Below, piece by piece: positions 16,943-25,696 of a stretch of DNA of 64,000 bases. A program made the position numbers and the translations under genes. Positions within the stretch are counted from its first letter, which is position 1, and each line of letters starts with the position of its first letter. The notes under the pieces were generated by a model. It saw nothing but the letters and a program-made list of their open reading frames with translations, had not been told where the DNA came from and made no database searches. The DNA lies in contig NZ_BEYR01000001.1 in the NCBI RefSeq assembly GCF_002933815.1, positions 2,783,765 to 2,847,764 on the forward strand, read 5' to 3'. Origin of the DNA: Sphingobacterium sp. HMA12 (lineage in GTDB: Bacteria; Bacteroidota; Bacteroidia; Sphingobacteriales; Sphingobacteriaceae).

Positions 16943-17497
16943 TTACAAGTTATCTCCCAATGTTAACATTGCTTTTGCCACGCTCGCAGTAGTATCATCA
17001 TAATCTTCGTGTTGATATTCATGTCTTTCGTTGAGCATATAGAAATCACGATAAAGTTCAAAAGGATTTTGCGAGCTACCTACCCATTTTATAATGATAT
17101 CCAAGATCTCATTCATAACTGGTTGAAAAGTCATACGTCCATCAGACCCGCGAACTCCTGCTCCATCTGACTTACGCTTGCCGAGATTTAAAAAGATATT
17201 TTTCTCATCATAAATAATATCACGCATCTCCTTAGCTTCATCTCCTTTTGGTAAATGATCCATTAATAGCTTCCGAATTCCTTTGTAGTAAATGTTATAC
17301 TTTTCTTCGGGATTCTCCAGTTGTTTACCAACTAACTCACGTAGTTCGTCGATTTCCCTCAAGCTTCCAGATTCACCATCGATAGTTAATTGCTTGCCTT
17401 TTTTCTCATGTGCACGCCGCAATAATTCCAGACGCTCTAAATCTGCTTGACCGACAGCTTCGTCCTGTTGTGCTTTCTTTTTATTATTATTCTCCAT
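16943..17497 (-). CDS. Hypothetical helical protein of the ImmA-type operon
   Basis: A 184-residue, highly charged, probably all-helical protein without signal peptide or recognised domain. The N-terminus is Lys/Gln-rich and coiled-coil-like. It lies 11 bp downstream of the HTH/ImmA-type gene and 63 bp upstream of the small membrane protein, all on the minus strand, so one operon is likely. No catalytic motif is evident. Confidence 0.6.
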   Translation of the reverse strand: MENNNKKKAQQDEAVGQADLERLELLRRAHEKKGKQLTIDGESGSLREIDELRELVGKQLENPEEKYNIYYKGIRKLLMDHLPKGDEAKEMRDIIYDEKNIFLNLGKRKSDGAGVRGSDGRMTFQPVMNEILDIIIKWVGSSQNPFELYRDFYMLNERHEYQHEDYDDTTASVAKAMLTLGDNL

Positions 17498-17508
17498 AAA
17501 ATAGTTTA

Positions 17509-18702
17509 TTAATTGATTTCAAATACAGCTTTTATTTTTTCACTCGCAACCCGTACACTCTCCTCATTCCATGCAATTGGATTCAGCCGAGCAACTGCAA
17601 TTTTATAATCGGGATAGAACTCCTTGAAGGCTCCATAATAATTCTTACCATAAAGGTCCTTTTGGTACCAAGCATAGAACGAATAAACTAACGATGGGTG
17701 AATCTCCTTGTCCTTAGCAAACCGCTCGACAACATATGCATTTTTGATATAGGTCTTGATATAATCAAAATCTGCTTTTGGCATAAAGTATTCACGCGCA
17801 AAAGTATTCGCTTTCTCCTCTATCAAAAATAGATCTTCATCATCCGACAAATGATAACGATTGGTACTAATTGCATCATAATCAAACAAAACATGGTGTA
17901 ACTCATGAAGTAATGTAAACCAGATTGTAGGATATTTTCTTGGATTGTCTGTCAATACAATGCATGGCTTACCATTGATAATAAAAGTCGCCCCTTTAAC
18001 CTGCGTTGTGGTCAAATACTCCTGAAATATAACTGTAACCCCAATATTGTATAGGGCTCTACATACCGTATAAAGACCGTTTTTAACATCTTGCGAATAT
18101 GGCTTCATATTAACGATAACGTCCTTCAATCGCTCACGTTCGTACTCATTCGAATTGTCAATCAGCTTGAATGTTTGATAAGCTGAACGTACCCAAAAAT
18201 CTTTCATCTTATCCGAGAACTTACGTTTGACTCTGCTATACAACGGTGTAACAAGTTCCTCTTCAAACGACCGAATGGAATCATAACCAAAGTAATGTAA
18301 AACCCGCTCCACAAGTAAATCTACATCATCAACATTCTCAAAAAAACCTTCCTTTGTAAGTGCTTTTACATCAAAGTTTTTCATTAAGAATTTCACCTTG
18401 CGTGCACGATCTATCGAAGCTATATTTTCAACATTCTGGTTTCTAAGCACCATTTGGATAAAGTCATCTACATCAACATCTAAAAACTCGGCGATTTTAA
18501 CGACATGAATAAGATTCGGCTGCTTGGCTGTACCATTAATGATATCTTCAAACACATCTTTATCTATACTCAATAACTTAAGCGCTTTGGTCTTTGTGAT
18601 CCCATATTCTTCTATCTTCTCATCAAAACGTGCTTTCAAATCGAAGGACACCTCGTCATTGAATATTTCCTGAAGAAGCTTATCTACATCTATATTTTTC
18701 AT
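17509..18702 (-). CDS. HTH plus ImmA/IrrE-type metallopeptidase regulator
   Basis: A 397-residue protein. An XRE-like helix-turn-helix lies at about 30-90 (TKTKALKLLSIDKDVFEDI, then HVVKIAEFLDVDVDDF). The C-terminal half holds an ImmA/IrrE domain with zinc motif HELHH (266-270) and a downstream Glu in EEKANTFA (about 296). ImmA-type proteases cleave phage or ICE repressors, and HTH-fused forms are sensors controlling mobile elements or toxin-antitoxin operons. Its promoter is flanked by matching half-sites, so it probably represses itself and the three downstream genes. Confidence 0.85.
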   Translation of the reverse strand: MKNIDVDKLLQEIFNDEVSFDLKARFDEKIEEYGITKTKALKLLSIDKDVFEDIINGTAKQPNLIHVVKIAEFLDVDVDDFIQMVLRNQNVENIASIDRARKVKFLMKNFDVKALTKEGFFENVDDVDLLVERVLHYFGYDSIRSFEEELVTPLYSRVKRKFSDKMKDFWVRSAYQTFKLIDNSNEYERERLKDVIVNMKPYSQDVKNGLYTVCRALYNIGVTVIFQEYLTTTQVKGATFIINGKPCIVLTDNPRKYPTIWFTLLHELHHVLFDYDAISTNRYHLSDDEDLFLIEEKANTFAREYFMPKADFDYIKTYIKNAYVVERFAKDKEIHPSLVYSFYAWYQKDLYGKNYYGAFKEFYPDYKIAVARLNPIAWNEESVRVASEKIKAVFEIN

Positions 18703-18710
18703 TTCTGAAA

Positions 18711-18777
18711 GTATTTACCCTCAAATATACAGCAATTTTATAATAAAAAAACAAAAATAAAGGGTAAATACCCTTTA
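18711..18777 (-). promoter_or_regulatory. Promoter with flanking operators
   Basis: A Bacteroidota-type -7 box TATATTTG (plus-strand 18722-18729) and a TTTG -33 element (18752-18755) precede the HTH/ImmA gene. An exact palindrome TAAAGGGTAAATACCCTTTA (18758-18777) lies just upstream of the -33 box. The same 11-mer AGGGTAAATAC recurs inverted as GTATTTACCCT at 18711-18721, just downstream of the -7 box. Three half-sites bracketing a promoter are a typical autorepression layout. Confidence 0.7.
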
Positions 18778-18861
18778 TTTTTGTTGTAAAAAAATCTAAT
18801 CAATATCCATTTATTTAGACTTGCAGGATGATTTAAAGTTAATTTACTGGTCATTCATCCA

Positions 18862-19173
18862 TTATAGTGATTCATTATCTAAAAATTGTTTTACCCTAAT
18901 TAATACGCTAACATGTGTTGTCATTCCTGACTTAATAGCATTTAGCATCATACTTGAATTTTCTGAGAGTCTTTCCAGTTTCAAAAGCATTTTAATTTTA
19001 TCTTTTTCGTATTGGGCTAAATCCTCTAACCTATTTTTCGCATTTGTTTTACGATCTAAATGGGTAATAATTAGTGTAATAAAAATAGGGATTGCAATAG
19101 CCAAAGATGGTATGATAAAATCTTTCCAATTTTCTCTTGAAAGAAAAAAATCTATAATTAATTCTATGTTCAT
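18862..19173 (-). CDS. Small membrane protein with coiled-coil tail
   Basis: A 103-residue protein with one hydrophobic helix (about 20-40) and a charged helical C-terminus (LEDLAQYEKDKIKMLLKLERL). It is not recognised. A competing frame on the other strand (18821-19180) exists, but the minus frame has the better protein character and starts well. It lies between a strong terminator and the ImmA-type promoter as a single gene. Confidence 0.45.
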   Translation of the reverse strand: MNIELIIDFFLSRENWKDFIIPSLAIAIPIFITLIITHLDRKTNAKNRLEDLAQYEKDKIKMLLKLERLSENSSMMLNAIKSGMTTHVSVLIRVKQFLDNESL

Positions 19174-19203
19174 TAAATAAGTTTAACAAAATATCCACTA
19201 CAA

Positions 19204-19248
19204 ATAAATTAGATCACGCCATTTAGAGAATGGCGTGATCTAATTTAT
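19204..19248. terminator. 20-bp perfect terminator hairpin
   Basis: Twenty perfectly complementary bases (19204-19223 with 19229-19248) around loop TAGAG, AT-rich at the base with a GATCACGCC core. It overlaps the stop of the 210-residue gene and ends its transcript. Confidence 0.9.
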
Positions 19249-19877
19249 CCAATCTCTTTCAATTCAATTTCGACCCTTGTAATAACTTCACTGGATCGAT
19301 CCAACACATATTGTATCCTTTCATCGGAATACGAAATAGTTTGATAAGAATGATCACTAGTGTTGTAAACAAATACCCGCACAGCAGAAAGACTAGTTGC
19401 TTTCATCTTCCAAGCTATCCAATATTGTTCAATAGGCAATCGCAAAGTATTTCCGAAGTCAAACTCACTCTCTGTCAAAACGACTCCGACTGGATTTCCA
19501 TATGAGTCCTTAAATACAGCGCAACTTTGTCCTCCTATTGTATGTCCATCTTTTAATTTCACGTTCATCTGTGAATAATTGAGTACACAAGAAAGACCTT
19601 CTTCGGTCAAAAATGTATAAAAATTCTCAAGCACAGCCAGGCACAATTCTCTACGTTTTCGATTTTTCCTATTATCGGCAAATTCGTCTCTCAATCTAAT
19701 TTCAAGGAATGTCTTAGCTTCCTGAAAATTGATATTTCCCTTTGCTAAAGAATAACAAATCTCGTGAGTTACTTTATTAAACCCACCTCGAACAATTGCC
19801 ACTGTCTTTAGTAACTGCGCCATCCCTTTTGGATTCTCCTGTGCAAAATCTAGCTGTCTACATGACAATCTCATCAC
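19245..19877 (-). CDS. Hypothetical 210-residue protein
   Basis: A soluble protein with no recognised family. Residues about 1-90 are helical and basic; about 95-210 form beta strands (CVLNYSQMNVKLKDG, AVFKDSYGNPVGVVLTESEF, VEIELKEI). The beta part has a vaguely nuclease-like pattern but no PD-(D/E)xK signature I can place. It is a monocistronic gene at the edge of the accessory cluster. Confidence 0.55.
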   Translation of the reverse strand: MMRLSCRQLDFAQENPKGMAQLLKTVAIVRGGFNKVTHEICYSLAKGNINFQEAKTFLEIRLRDEFADNRKNRKRRELCLAVLENFYTFLTEEGLSCVLNYSQMNVKLKDGHTIGGQSCAVFKDSYGNPVGVVLTESEFDFGNTLRLPIEQYWIAWKMKATSLSAVRVFVYNTSDHSYQTISYSDERIQYVLDRSSEVITRVEIELKEIG

Positions 19878-20095
19878 AACCTCCTTTTCTACAGTATCCT
19901 ACCATCAAACTTGCTGCAATTCTGGCATGCAGACTCCTCCCATTTCCTCCAAAACCTAGTTTTGAAAGTTCCGTTGTATTCTTACGAATCATCTTTGAAT
20001 AATATGAGTTAAGAGGTCACTAAACTCATTAAATTAGGGGAGCCAAACCAATTGTCATTTTTTCAATTAAATTATTACGAATTAGCGTAAATATT

Positions 20096-20172
20096 TACAT
20101 TTGAAAACCAAATATGAAGACGGGTTTGGACCTGTCCCAAAGATTTTAAGCCACATTCGCAGTGTGGCTTTT
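20096..20172 (+). terminator. Terminator of a possible short plus-strand RNA
   Basis: A perfect 8-bp stem AAGCCACA/TGTGGCTT (20148-20170) is followed by TTATCTTTCT. A TACATTTG box at about 20096-20103 could start a transcript of some 50-60 bases ending here. In the 19.9-20.5 kb gene-free stretch I see no convincing coding frame. Confidence 0.5.
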
Positions 20173-20522
20173 ATCTTTCTACAACAAATATCAGGGATTT
20201 TTTTGCGAAGCGGTAGTTTGACTTTTACACATTTTGGACAAAAGATTGTCATAGGATGCGTTTGCTGCTTATTACTAACATTAACTACCTGACATACTGA
20301 AGTGTATGAATGTGGATAACTTTAAATTATAAAATATTACGTTATTGTTACGAAGAAAGTACTCAATCATAAAACAGTCATTTTTACCCACTTAAACTTT
20401 TAAATATTACTATTTATCCTACTTTTGCACCACTCTGACGGAAAAGGGGATTACCTCTTCCCTAGGTGCCTTCAGGATTATATATTCACCTATCGGAAAG
20501 TTACCTACTTCCCATGTAAAAA

Positions 20523-21023
20523 CTATCGAAAATTCAATAGCGTTTCTTTTGTACTTTCCAGAAATTCATCCATGTTAAAACAGTATCGTTTATATACTTT
20601 TTGTTCGCGACAAAAATAGGAAAGCTCACCTTCTCCATTATTCAATCCAATATAATATATCTGTGTAGGTGTGCCTCTCAAATGAAATTTATAATCAGAA
20701 AAGCACTCTTCCAACTCTTTGTAGTACAAATACTGCTCATCCTCACTGAAGAAAAAGAATCGCTCGTAACCGAGATTTCGCAATTCGGCAATGGATTTAT
20801 TCCCATCATTTAAGACGTTTAAGTTTTTGATAGCTAGTATACCCTCAGCCTCATCAAACCATTCTATAACTTCATTAATATCCCACTCCCAATCAAGTAT
20901 ATTTTCGGTTAAACCTAAATATTCATAGTTTATCTGAATACTCCCCCAAAGTCCATTGAGTTGATCTTCTTCGTATGGATTCGCTTTCCTTTCAAGAGTA
21001 AAATACAATTTCCCGCAATTCAT
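20523..21023 (-). CDS. Hypothetical protein, immunity-like by context
   Basis: A 166-residue acidic, aromatic-rich soluble protein (many Tyr, Trp, Glu) with no signal peptide. It is not recognised. Composition and size match the diverse immunity proteins that protect against contact-delivered toxins, and the next gene upstream resembles a colicin immunity protein. No toxin gene is present in the window. Function is inference from context. Confidence 0.5.
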   Translation of the reverse strand: MNCGKLYFTLERKANPYEEDQLNGLWGSIQINYEYLGLTENILDWEWDINEVIEWFDEAEGILAIKNLNVLNDGNKSIAELRNLGYERFFFFSEDEQYLYYKELEECFSDYKFHLRGTPTQIYYIGLNNGEGELSYFCREQKVYKRYCFNMDEFLESTKETLLNFR

Positions 21024-21042
21024 TTTTTCGAAATTTAGTTAT

Positions 21043-21360
21043 TTACGATATCAATTCTTCAAGCAATACTAAATGAGCTCCTAGCCGTCTTTTAAGTTCA
21101 GATTCACTAATATTAAATTGATCCCTCTCATCATACAATTCATCAGGAGCATATTCGTCCACATCCAAGAATAGCGTATCCAAAATTCGGTAGATTCCAT
21201 TGTCAGAAACAGATGCCATCCAGTGGATATCTTCCCTCCTAAGCTGAAGAAAGCTCGTCTCAAAAACTGAAACTGCGATCTCGTTATTTAGGAAAGCACG
21301 TAGTAAATAAAGATATTTCCGAAGCTGGATCTTTTCCATTTGGGTTAAACTTGTGCTCAT
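21043..21360 (-). CDS. Colicin-immunity-domain-like protein
   Basis: A 105-residue acidic helical protein. The pattern LLRAFLNNEIAVSVFETSFLQL, then (after a gap) LFLDVDEYAPDELYDERDQF and ISESELKRRLGAHLVLLEEL follows small colicin D/E-type immunity proteins annotated in Bacteroidota. Such proteins bind and neutralise nuclease toxins. It is 20 bp upstream of another small acidic gene. No cognate toxin lies nearby, so it would be an orphan immunity gene. Confidence 0.55.
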   Translation of the reverse strand: MSTSLTQMEKIQLRKYLYLLRAFLNNEIAVSVFETSFLQLRREDIHWMASVSDNGIYRILDTLFLDVDEYAPDELYDERDQFNISESELKRRLGAHLVLLEELIS

Positions 21361-21400
21361 ATCAGACTTGAAGTTAAATAGTTCATACGAGGGCTGTCAT

Positions 21401-21931
21401 TTATAAAATTACATCACAAGTTTCAACTCGAATCATCCCTCCTGTGGACGTCATTTCTGACCACAACCAATTGAAATAGTCTATCACCTGCCGGGCAGGG
21501 ATTATGGGGCTGTCAGCGGTGGTATGTCCATCGGCAGCTACAGTAATAGAATAGTCCTTCGTCAAGGCCGATTTTATTGTAGCATCCACACAAAAATCTG
21601 TGGCACATCCGGTCAAGACCAATTCCGTCACGCCGCTGCTGGTCAATAACGTTTGAAGTTCTGTTTCATAAAACGAATCATTTACTGTTTTAGAGACAAA
21701 TATATCTGTGGGTCCTCTGATCAGCTCTGGTAATAACGACCAATCTTCTGTCCCCGGCAGAAAACAGTTTTCCTTTGTCCCATCATGCTGTATAAAAATG
21801 ACCAGATCCCCGTTCTTTCTGAACGCCTCAGAAAGTCTGTTGATCCGATCAATAACAGCAAAGGTATCATACCGCAGCTCATAGGGCCTGAAACTCCCCA
21901 ATTGCATATCTATTATTAGTAAGGCTCTCAT
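21401..21931 (-). CDS. Isochorismatase-family cysteine hydrolase
   Basis: A 176-residue enzyme of the isochorismatase/nicotinamidase fold. Catalytic Asp lies in LLIIDMQ (Asp8), Lys in FVSKTVNDSF and the nucleophile in LTGCATDFCVDAT. Members hydrolyse amides or vinyl ethers; the substrate cannot be told. It sits among immunity-like genes and lies 10 bp downstream of one, but its role there is unclear. Confidence 0.88.
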   Translation of the reverse strand: MRALLIIDMQLGSFRPYELRYDTFAVIDRINRLSEAFRKNGDLVIFIQHDGTKENCFLPGTEDWSLLPELIRGPTDIFVSKTVNDSFYETELQTLLTSSGVTELVLTGCATDFCVDATIKSALTKDYSITVAADGHTTADSPIIPARQVIDYFNWLWSEMTSTGGMIRVETCDVIL

Positions 21932-21941
21932 TAACGCAAAA

Positions 21942-22307
21942 TTATCGACTAATATAATCTCTATATTCTTCCTGAATCACTCCTGCTGAAATATATTTAT
22001 TAGGAGAGGCTTTATAAGTGACTTCTGCAAAACTTAATGCATCAGCAATCGAATTAAAAACATGTATCACGCCAAATGGCTCATCTGGATCAACCAATGA
22101 AAACGAATATATGTCCAAGAAATCTTCATTTCCCTCATTAAAGGATTCAAAATAGGCTACAGAAAAGCTTTCGTCCTTCTCCATGTTAATACTTAACCAC
22201 TTGAGTATAGTATAATCCTCCTCCTGGACATCACCCAACCATTGCTCCACAGACTTTCCAAGCCTCAATCTGGATTGAATTTCATCTTCGTTTAAATACC
22301 GCATCAC
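21942..22307 (-). CDS. Hypothetical acidic protein
   Basis: A 121-residue acidic soluble protein of unknown family. It has a SMI1/immunity-like feel (strand-rich middle FSVAYFESFN, DIYSFSLVDPDEPFG, VIHVF, then a helix). Its start overlaps the stop of the DUF6984-like gene by four bases (ATGA type), so the two are co-translated. Immunity or toxin-resistance function is only inferred. Confidence 0.55.
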   Translation of the reverse strand: MMRYLNEDEIQSRLRLGKSVEQWLGDVQEEDYTILKWLSINMEKDESFSVAYFESFNEGNEDFLDIYSFSLVDPDEPFGVIHVFNSIADALSFAEVTYKASPNKYISAGVIQEEYRDYISR

Positions 22308-22645
22308 ACATTTATTGAGACATCTGGAATCTTTATCAAAGGAGAAAAATCACCTTTGAAAATATCCAGTTCGTAAAAATTATCGTCAGTATCTAAAATA
22401 ACTGTTATTACTAATAGCATATCGTCAGCGTCATGGAATTCCATATCATTTAAGATACCTCCTGTACGGCGCTTATCCTCCCCTTCAACAACAACTTTCA
22501 GACTCCCCATACCGCCATCGTTCATTTCCTCAACAAATAGGTCTTTCAATGAAGCAATAATTGCGGCTCCTTCCGGTGTATAATAAACCAAATAAGAAAT
22601 CAGCTTTATTTCCGCAGAGGTCAGTCTTCTCTTCATATTTCGCAT
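22304..22645 (-). CDS. DUF6984-like protein
   Basis: A 113-residue protein starting RRLTSAEIKLISYLVYYTPEG, which resembles the DUF6984 family (recalled pattern), followed by a beta-rich half with VVEGEDKRRTGGILNDMEF and LLVITVILDTDDNFYELDI. Function is unknown; the family often occurs among immunity genes. It overlaps the next gene by four bases and is divergent from the leucine-rich-repeat gene. Confidence 0.55.
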   Translation of the reverse strand: MRNMKRRLTSAEIKLISYLVYYTPEGAAIIASLKDLFVEEMNDGGMGSLKVVVEGEDKRRTGGILNDMEFHDADDMLLVITVILDTDDNFYELDIFKGDFSPLIKIPDVSINV

Positions 22646-22738
22646 AGTTCTATTGGCTTATCGACGATTCATCTATATAAAGATCAATAATCACTTACAC
22701 AAAACAAACTTTTACTATATTTATTTACCAAACCTTTT

Positions 22739-23788
22739 ATGATGAGCATACAAAGTATAAATAGAGGATCTGGATACTATACTATTTCAACAGGTTTTGA
22801 AGAGACTGATTTACGGGCTCTGGCGGTGGATAGCAGTACAAAATATATCCAATTTTCCACTCCGCTATCAAATGATGAAATAGATTTATTGGAAAAGGTT
22901 ATTTTCTCCCAAAGGGAGGATATTGCATTACGGATATTTGGACATTACTCCACAGCTTGTGACCTGACTTTTCTGGAACGTATTCCCTCCCTGAAGAAGG
23001 TTTCAATAGATTGTTTAATTGAGGCAACTGGAATCAATACGGTTAACAAGTTAAAAAACTTAGAAACGTTAGCTGTCGGTATTCTAACTTTGGACAATTT
23101 TGACTTTTTACAAAAAATCAACCCCAATCTAAAAGAGCTATTCTTGTATCAAACCAGATCCAAAAAACCGGATATTAAAGGTATTGAAAGATTCGAAAAC
23201 CTGGAATACCTCTATCTTGAAGGGCAACAAAACGGAATCAATGCGATCAGTAAACTAAAGGATCTAAAAAAAATTGTTCTACGTTCGATCTCAACCCCTA
23301 ACATTGATTATCTTGAGGGACTAAAACACTTATGGTCGGTGGACATTAAACTCGGTGGAATAAAAAGTTTTGAAGCTCTAAAAAACTTACCCTCAATTAA
23401 ATACCTGGAACTTTGGCAGGTACGTGGGCTTTCTGATCTCTCATTTATTTCAGCACTGTCATCTCTGCAAAATCTATTTATTCAATCACTTAAACAGGTA
23501 ACTGCATTGCCTGATCTTTCTACAAGTAAATTATTGCGACGGATTTCACTAGAAAACATGAGTGGATTGACAGATGTATCTTCATTAAAAGATGTTCCAA
23601 ATCTGAAAGAATTCATAATCTGGGATGGAAGCCAAAATGCAGAAGTTTTTTTACCTGTATTTGAAAACTCTAATGTAGAAAGTGTAAGTGGTTTTTTGGG
23701 CAGTAACAAGCGGAACGAGCGATTTGCTGAACTAGCCAGGCAGCATCATAAAAAGGCGTTTGAGCATAGTGATTTTATGTACGAATAG
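22739..23788 (+). CDS. Leucine-rich-repeat protein
   Basis: A 349-residue protein without signal peptide. From about residue 75 to 310 it carries roughly ten LRR units of 20-23 residues (for example LKNLETLAVGILTLDNFDFL and NLEYLYLEG). The C-terminus is charged. Cytoplasmic LRR proteins mediate protein-protein contacts. It is divergent from the immunity-like genes. The next frame begins inside its 3' end, so the downstream secreted-protein gene is likely co-transcribed. Confidence 0.75.
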   Translation: MMSIQSINRGSGYYTISTGFEETDLRALAVDSSTKYIQFSTPLSNDEIDLLEKVIFSQREDIALRIFGHYSTACDLTFLERIPSLKKVSIDCLIEATGINTVNKLKNLETLAVGILTLDNFDFLQKINPNLKELFLYQTRSKKPDIKGIERFENLEYLYLEGQQNGINAISKLKDLKKIVLRSISTPNIDYLEGLKHLWSVDIKLGGIKSFEALKNLPSIKYLELWQVRGLSDLSFISALSSLQNLFIQSLKQVTALPDLSTSKLLRRISLENMSGLTDVSSLKDVPNLKEFIIWDGSQNAEVFLPVFENSNVESVSGFLGSNKRNERFAELARQHHKKAFEHSDFMYE

Positions 23789-23813
23789 TTTCTCAAAACA
23801 GCGAAATATTGAC

Positions 23814-25031
23814 ATGATACATATTCGAGCAGCGATCTTATTGGTAGGTTTTCTCTTGCAGCTACAGGATGTATATGCACAATCTAAAAAGATGGAGGAT
23901 AATACGGCTACAATTGATATTCACCAAGAATCGCTGTCGAAAAAATTAGGACTGCCAGATCTGAAAAAGTCTAATCATGAATTTGCTTTTAGATTTTGGG
24001 TTCGCGGACAGGCAATCGATATCACTGCAGACAGCACACGTATTATAGGTACCGTAACGAACTATATATACCATCAAAAAAAATCCACTGATTACAGAAC
24101 AGATACCTTATTCAATAAAGCGACCCTTTCCTCTGATCAGGCAAAGGCCGCTTATGAACTTTTTCTGAATCTTAAGTTGCTAAATATACCTACAGGTGAA
24201 AAGATAAAGGGATGGAGCAAGGGGGCTGACGGTATAACCTATATCATAGAACAGGCATACAATGGGAATTACAGTGCAAAAAGCTATTGGACACCCTCCA
24301 TTCAACATGGGCTGTCGGAAGCAAGAGCAATTTCGGATTTCGTGAATAACTTATCGGATACGCTAAGACTGGAAGAAGCCTTCCAGTCATTCAAAAACAC
24401 ATTACCCCGTAAAGGGTGTTATCATACTGGTGGAATGGCAGTAATCTGCTATGTTTCGAACAGTTTTTGGGCGGGCTATAGCGCTGCGACAAAACTACCC
24501 TATGGTTTTTACACCGGTTATAATGCAGGATACATAGGAAGTACAAAAGTGAATTTGGGTGCATCACTGCAATATAATTTCAGCGGGAATGGTTTTTACC
24601 ATTTGCACACCGCCCTAGCTAAGAGTAAAATCTTCTATGAAAAGACTAACCTTACTGATTATATCGCCTATAACTACCAGAAGAGAAAGATCACTATAGA
24701 GAATGCTACCAAGAAGTTTGAAAATCATCAGCTCATGTACGGCTTGCTGCTTAAGAACAATTTTAAAGTTGGAGGCGGTATAGATTATCTGAGGAAAGAA
24801 GGTAACCTAGGTGGTGTCTATCTTTCTGCATCAAAAGGATTTACGAAACCTAATATCAATGCCGGAATATCGGCATCCTTATTCGAAGGTCGAACCAATT
24901 ATAAAATTGATCTGTCAAAGTCTATCTATTTTAATAGCAGATTTTTTGCAAAAGGATTGTCGCTTGGTGTCAACTATGAAGATTTTATGAGGTATAAAGA
25001 TGTTTATTTTAATATCGCACTGTTGTTATAG
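23814..25031 (+). CDS. Secreted, barrel-like hypothetical protein
   Basis: About 405 residues from MIHIRAAILL at 23814. A signal peptide ends near VYAQS. The first half is mixed alpha/beta; the second half (about 240-405) alternates short amphipathic strands with Gly/Tyr/Asn (GFYTGYNAGYIG, VNLGASLQYNFSG, YFNIALLL with a terminal hydrophobic residue), as in outer-membrane barrels. No family was recognised. It starts 25 bp after the LRR gene stop. Confidence 0.6.
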   Translation: MIHIRAAILLVGFLLQLQDVYAQSKKMEDNTATIDIHQESLSKKLGLPDLKKSNHEFAFRFWVRGQAIDITADSTRIIGTVTNYIYHQKKSTDYRTDTLFNKATLSSDQAKAAYELFLNLKLLNIPTGEKIKGWSKGADGITYIIEQAYNGNYSAKSYWTPSIQHGLSEARAISDFVNNLSDTLRLEEAFQSFKNTLPRKGCYHTGGMAVICYVSNSFWAGYSAATKLPYGFYTGYNAGYIGSTKVNLGASLQYNFSGNGFYHLHTALAKSKIFYEKTNLTDYIAYNYQKRKITIENATKKFENHQLMYGLLLKNNFKVGGGIDYLRKEGNLGGVYLSASKGFTKPNINAGISASLFEGRTNYKIDLSKSIYFNSRFFAKGLSLGVNYEDFMRYKDVYFNIALLL

Positions 25032-25185
25032 TGATTATCATCGCGTTATCATCCTCATTATCAACCGCTCTTTTTTATTTACTTTTTGCCATTAATAGAT
25101 AACTCAGAACAAAGAAAGTAAGTACAAACATAGCTGCTTGAATGATAAATACCCGGTAAAGTAGATCTCCTTCGGCATACTTACA

Positions 25186-25659
25186 TTAAAATCTAGTTTC
25201 AAGCTTATAGCCTTTACCACGCACCACAACAATATTGATATCGGGAACTGTTTCCAATTTTTTCCTGAGTTTGGAAATAAACATATCCAAGCTGCGCCCA
25301 ACAATCACCCCCTCATCTTCCCATATCTCTTTTTGCAACCGACTCCTAGATATCGTCTCATTAGGGGATAGAGCAAAAATATGCATTAGCCTTGCTTCCG
25401 TCCGAGTCAGATCTATATTTTCATTATTTATCCTCAATAGCTTTTCATGGGGATAAAATTGGATCGAGCCAAAATGGACTACCTCTGCAGGCTGATCGTC
25501 TTTGGGTATTTTTTGTAATGCACGTGGTCTAAAAACAACAAAACAGATAAAAGCCAACGCTGATAGACTCCCCAATATATAAACATTCTTCGCTTCATGT
25601 TCTATTGGTCTGAATTTGATGTCAATGATATAACACCCACTAGGTTGGTCTTGGGATTT
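25186..25659 (-). pseudogene. N-terminally truncated membrane-anchored winged-helix regulator
   Basis: The open frame begins without ATG after a TAA and reads SQDQPSGCYIIDIKF, a membrane helix (ILGSLSALAFICFVVF), then an OmpR-type winged helix (FGSIQFYPHEKLL, LTRTEARLMHIF, SRSRLQKEIWED, LRKKLETVPDINIV, GKGYKLETRF). Full-length relatives in Bacteroidota carry a 100-150 residue periplasmic sensor before the GC-containing segment; only its end remains. A TTG at 25575 could start a 129-residue anchored wHTH. Loss of the 5' half next to the GNAT gene points to a deletion. Confidence 0.6.
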
Positions 25660-25696
25660 TTATCTATATTAGCTTAACACAAATAGCCATTATCCA

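Noticed and set aside
18821-19180. 119-codon plus-strand frame opposite the 103-residue membrane protein
   Set aside because: The minus-strand frame has better protein composition and fits gene direction and the flanking terminator.
20101-20292. 63-codon plus-strand frame
   Set aside because: It runs through a clear terminator stem and has no family pattern.
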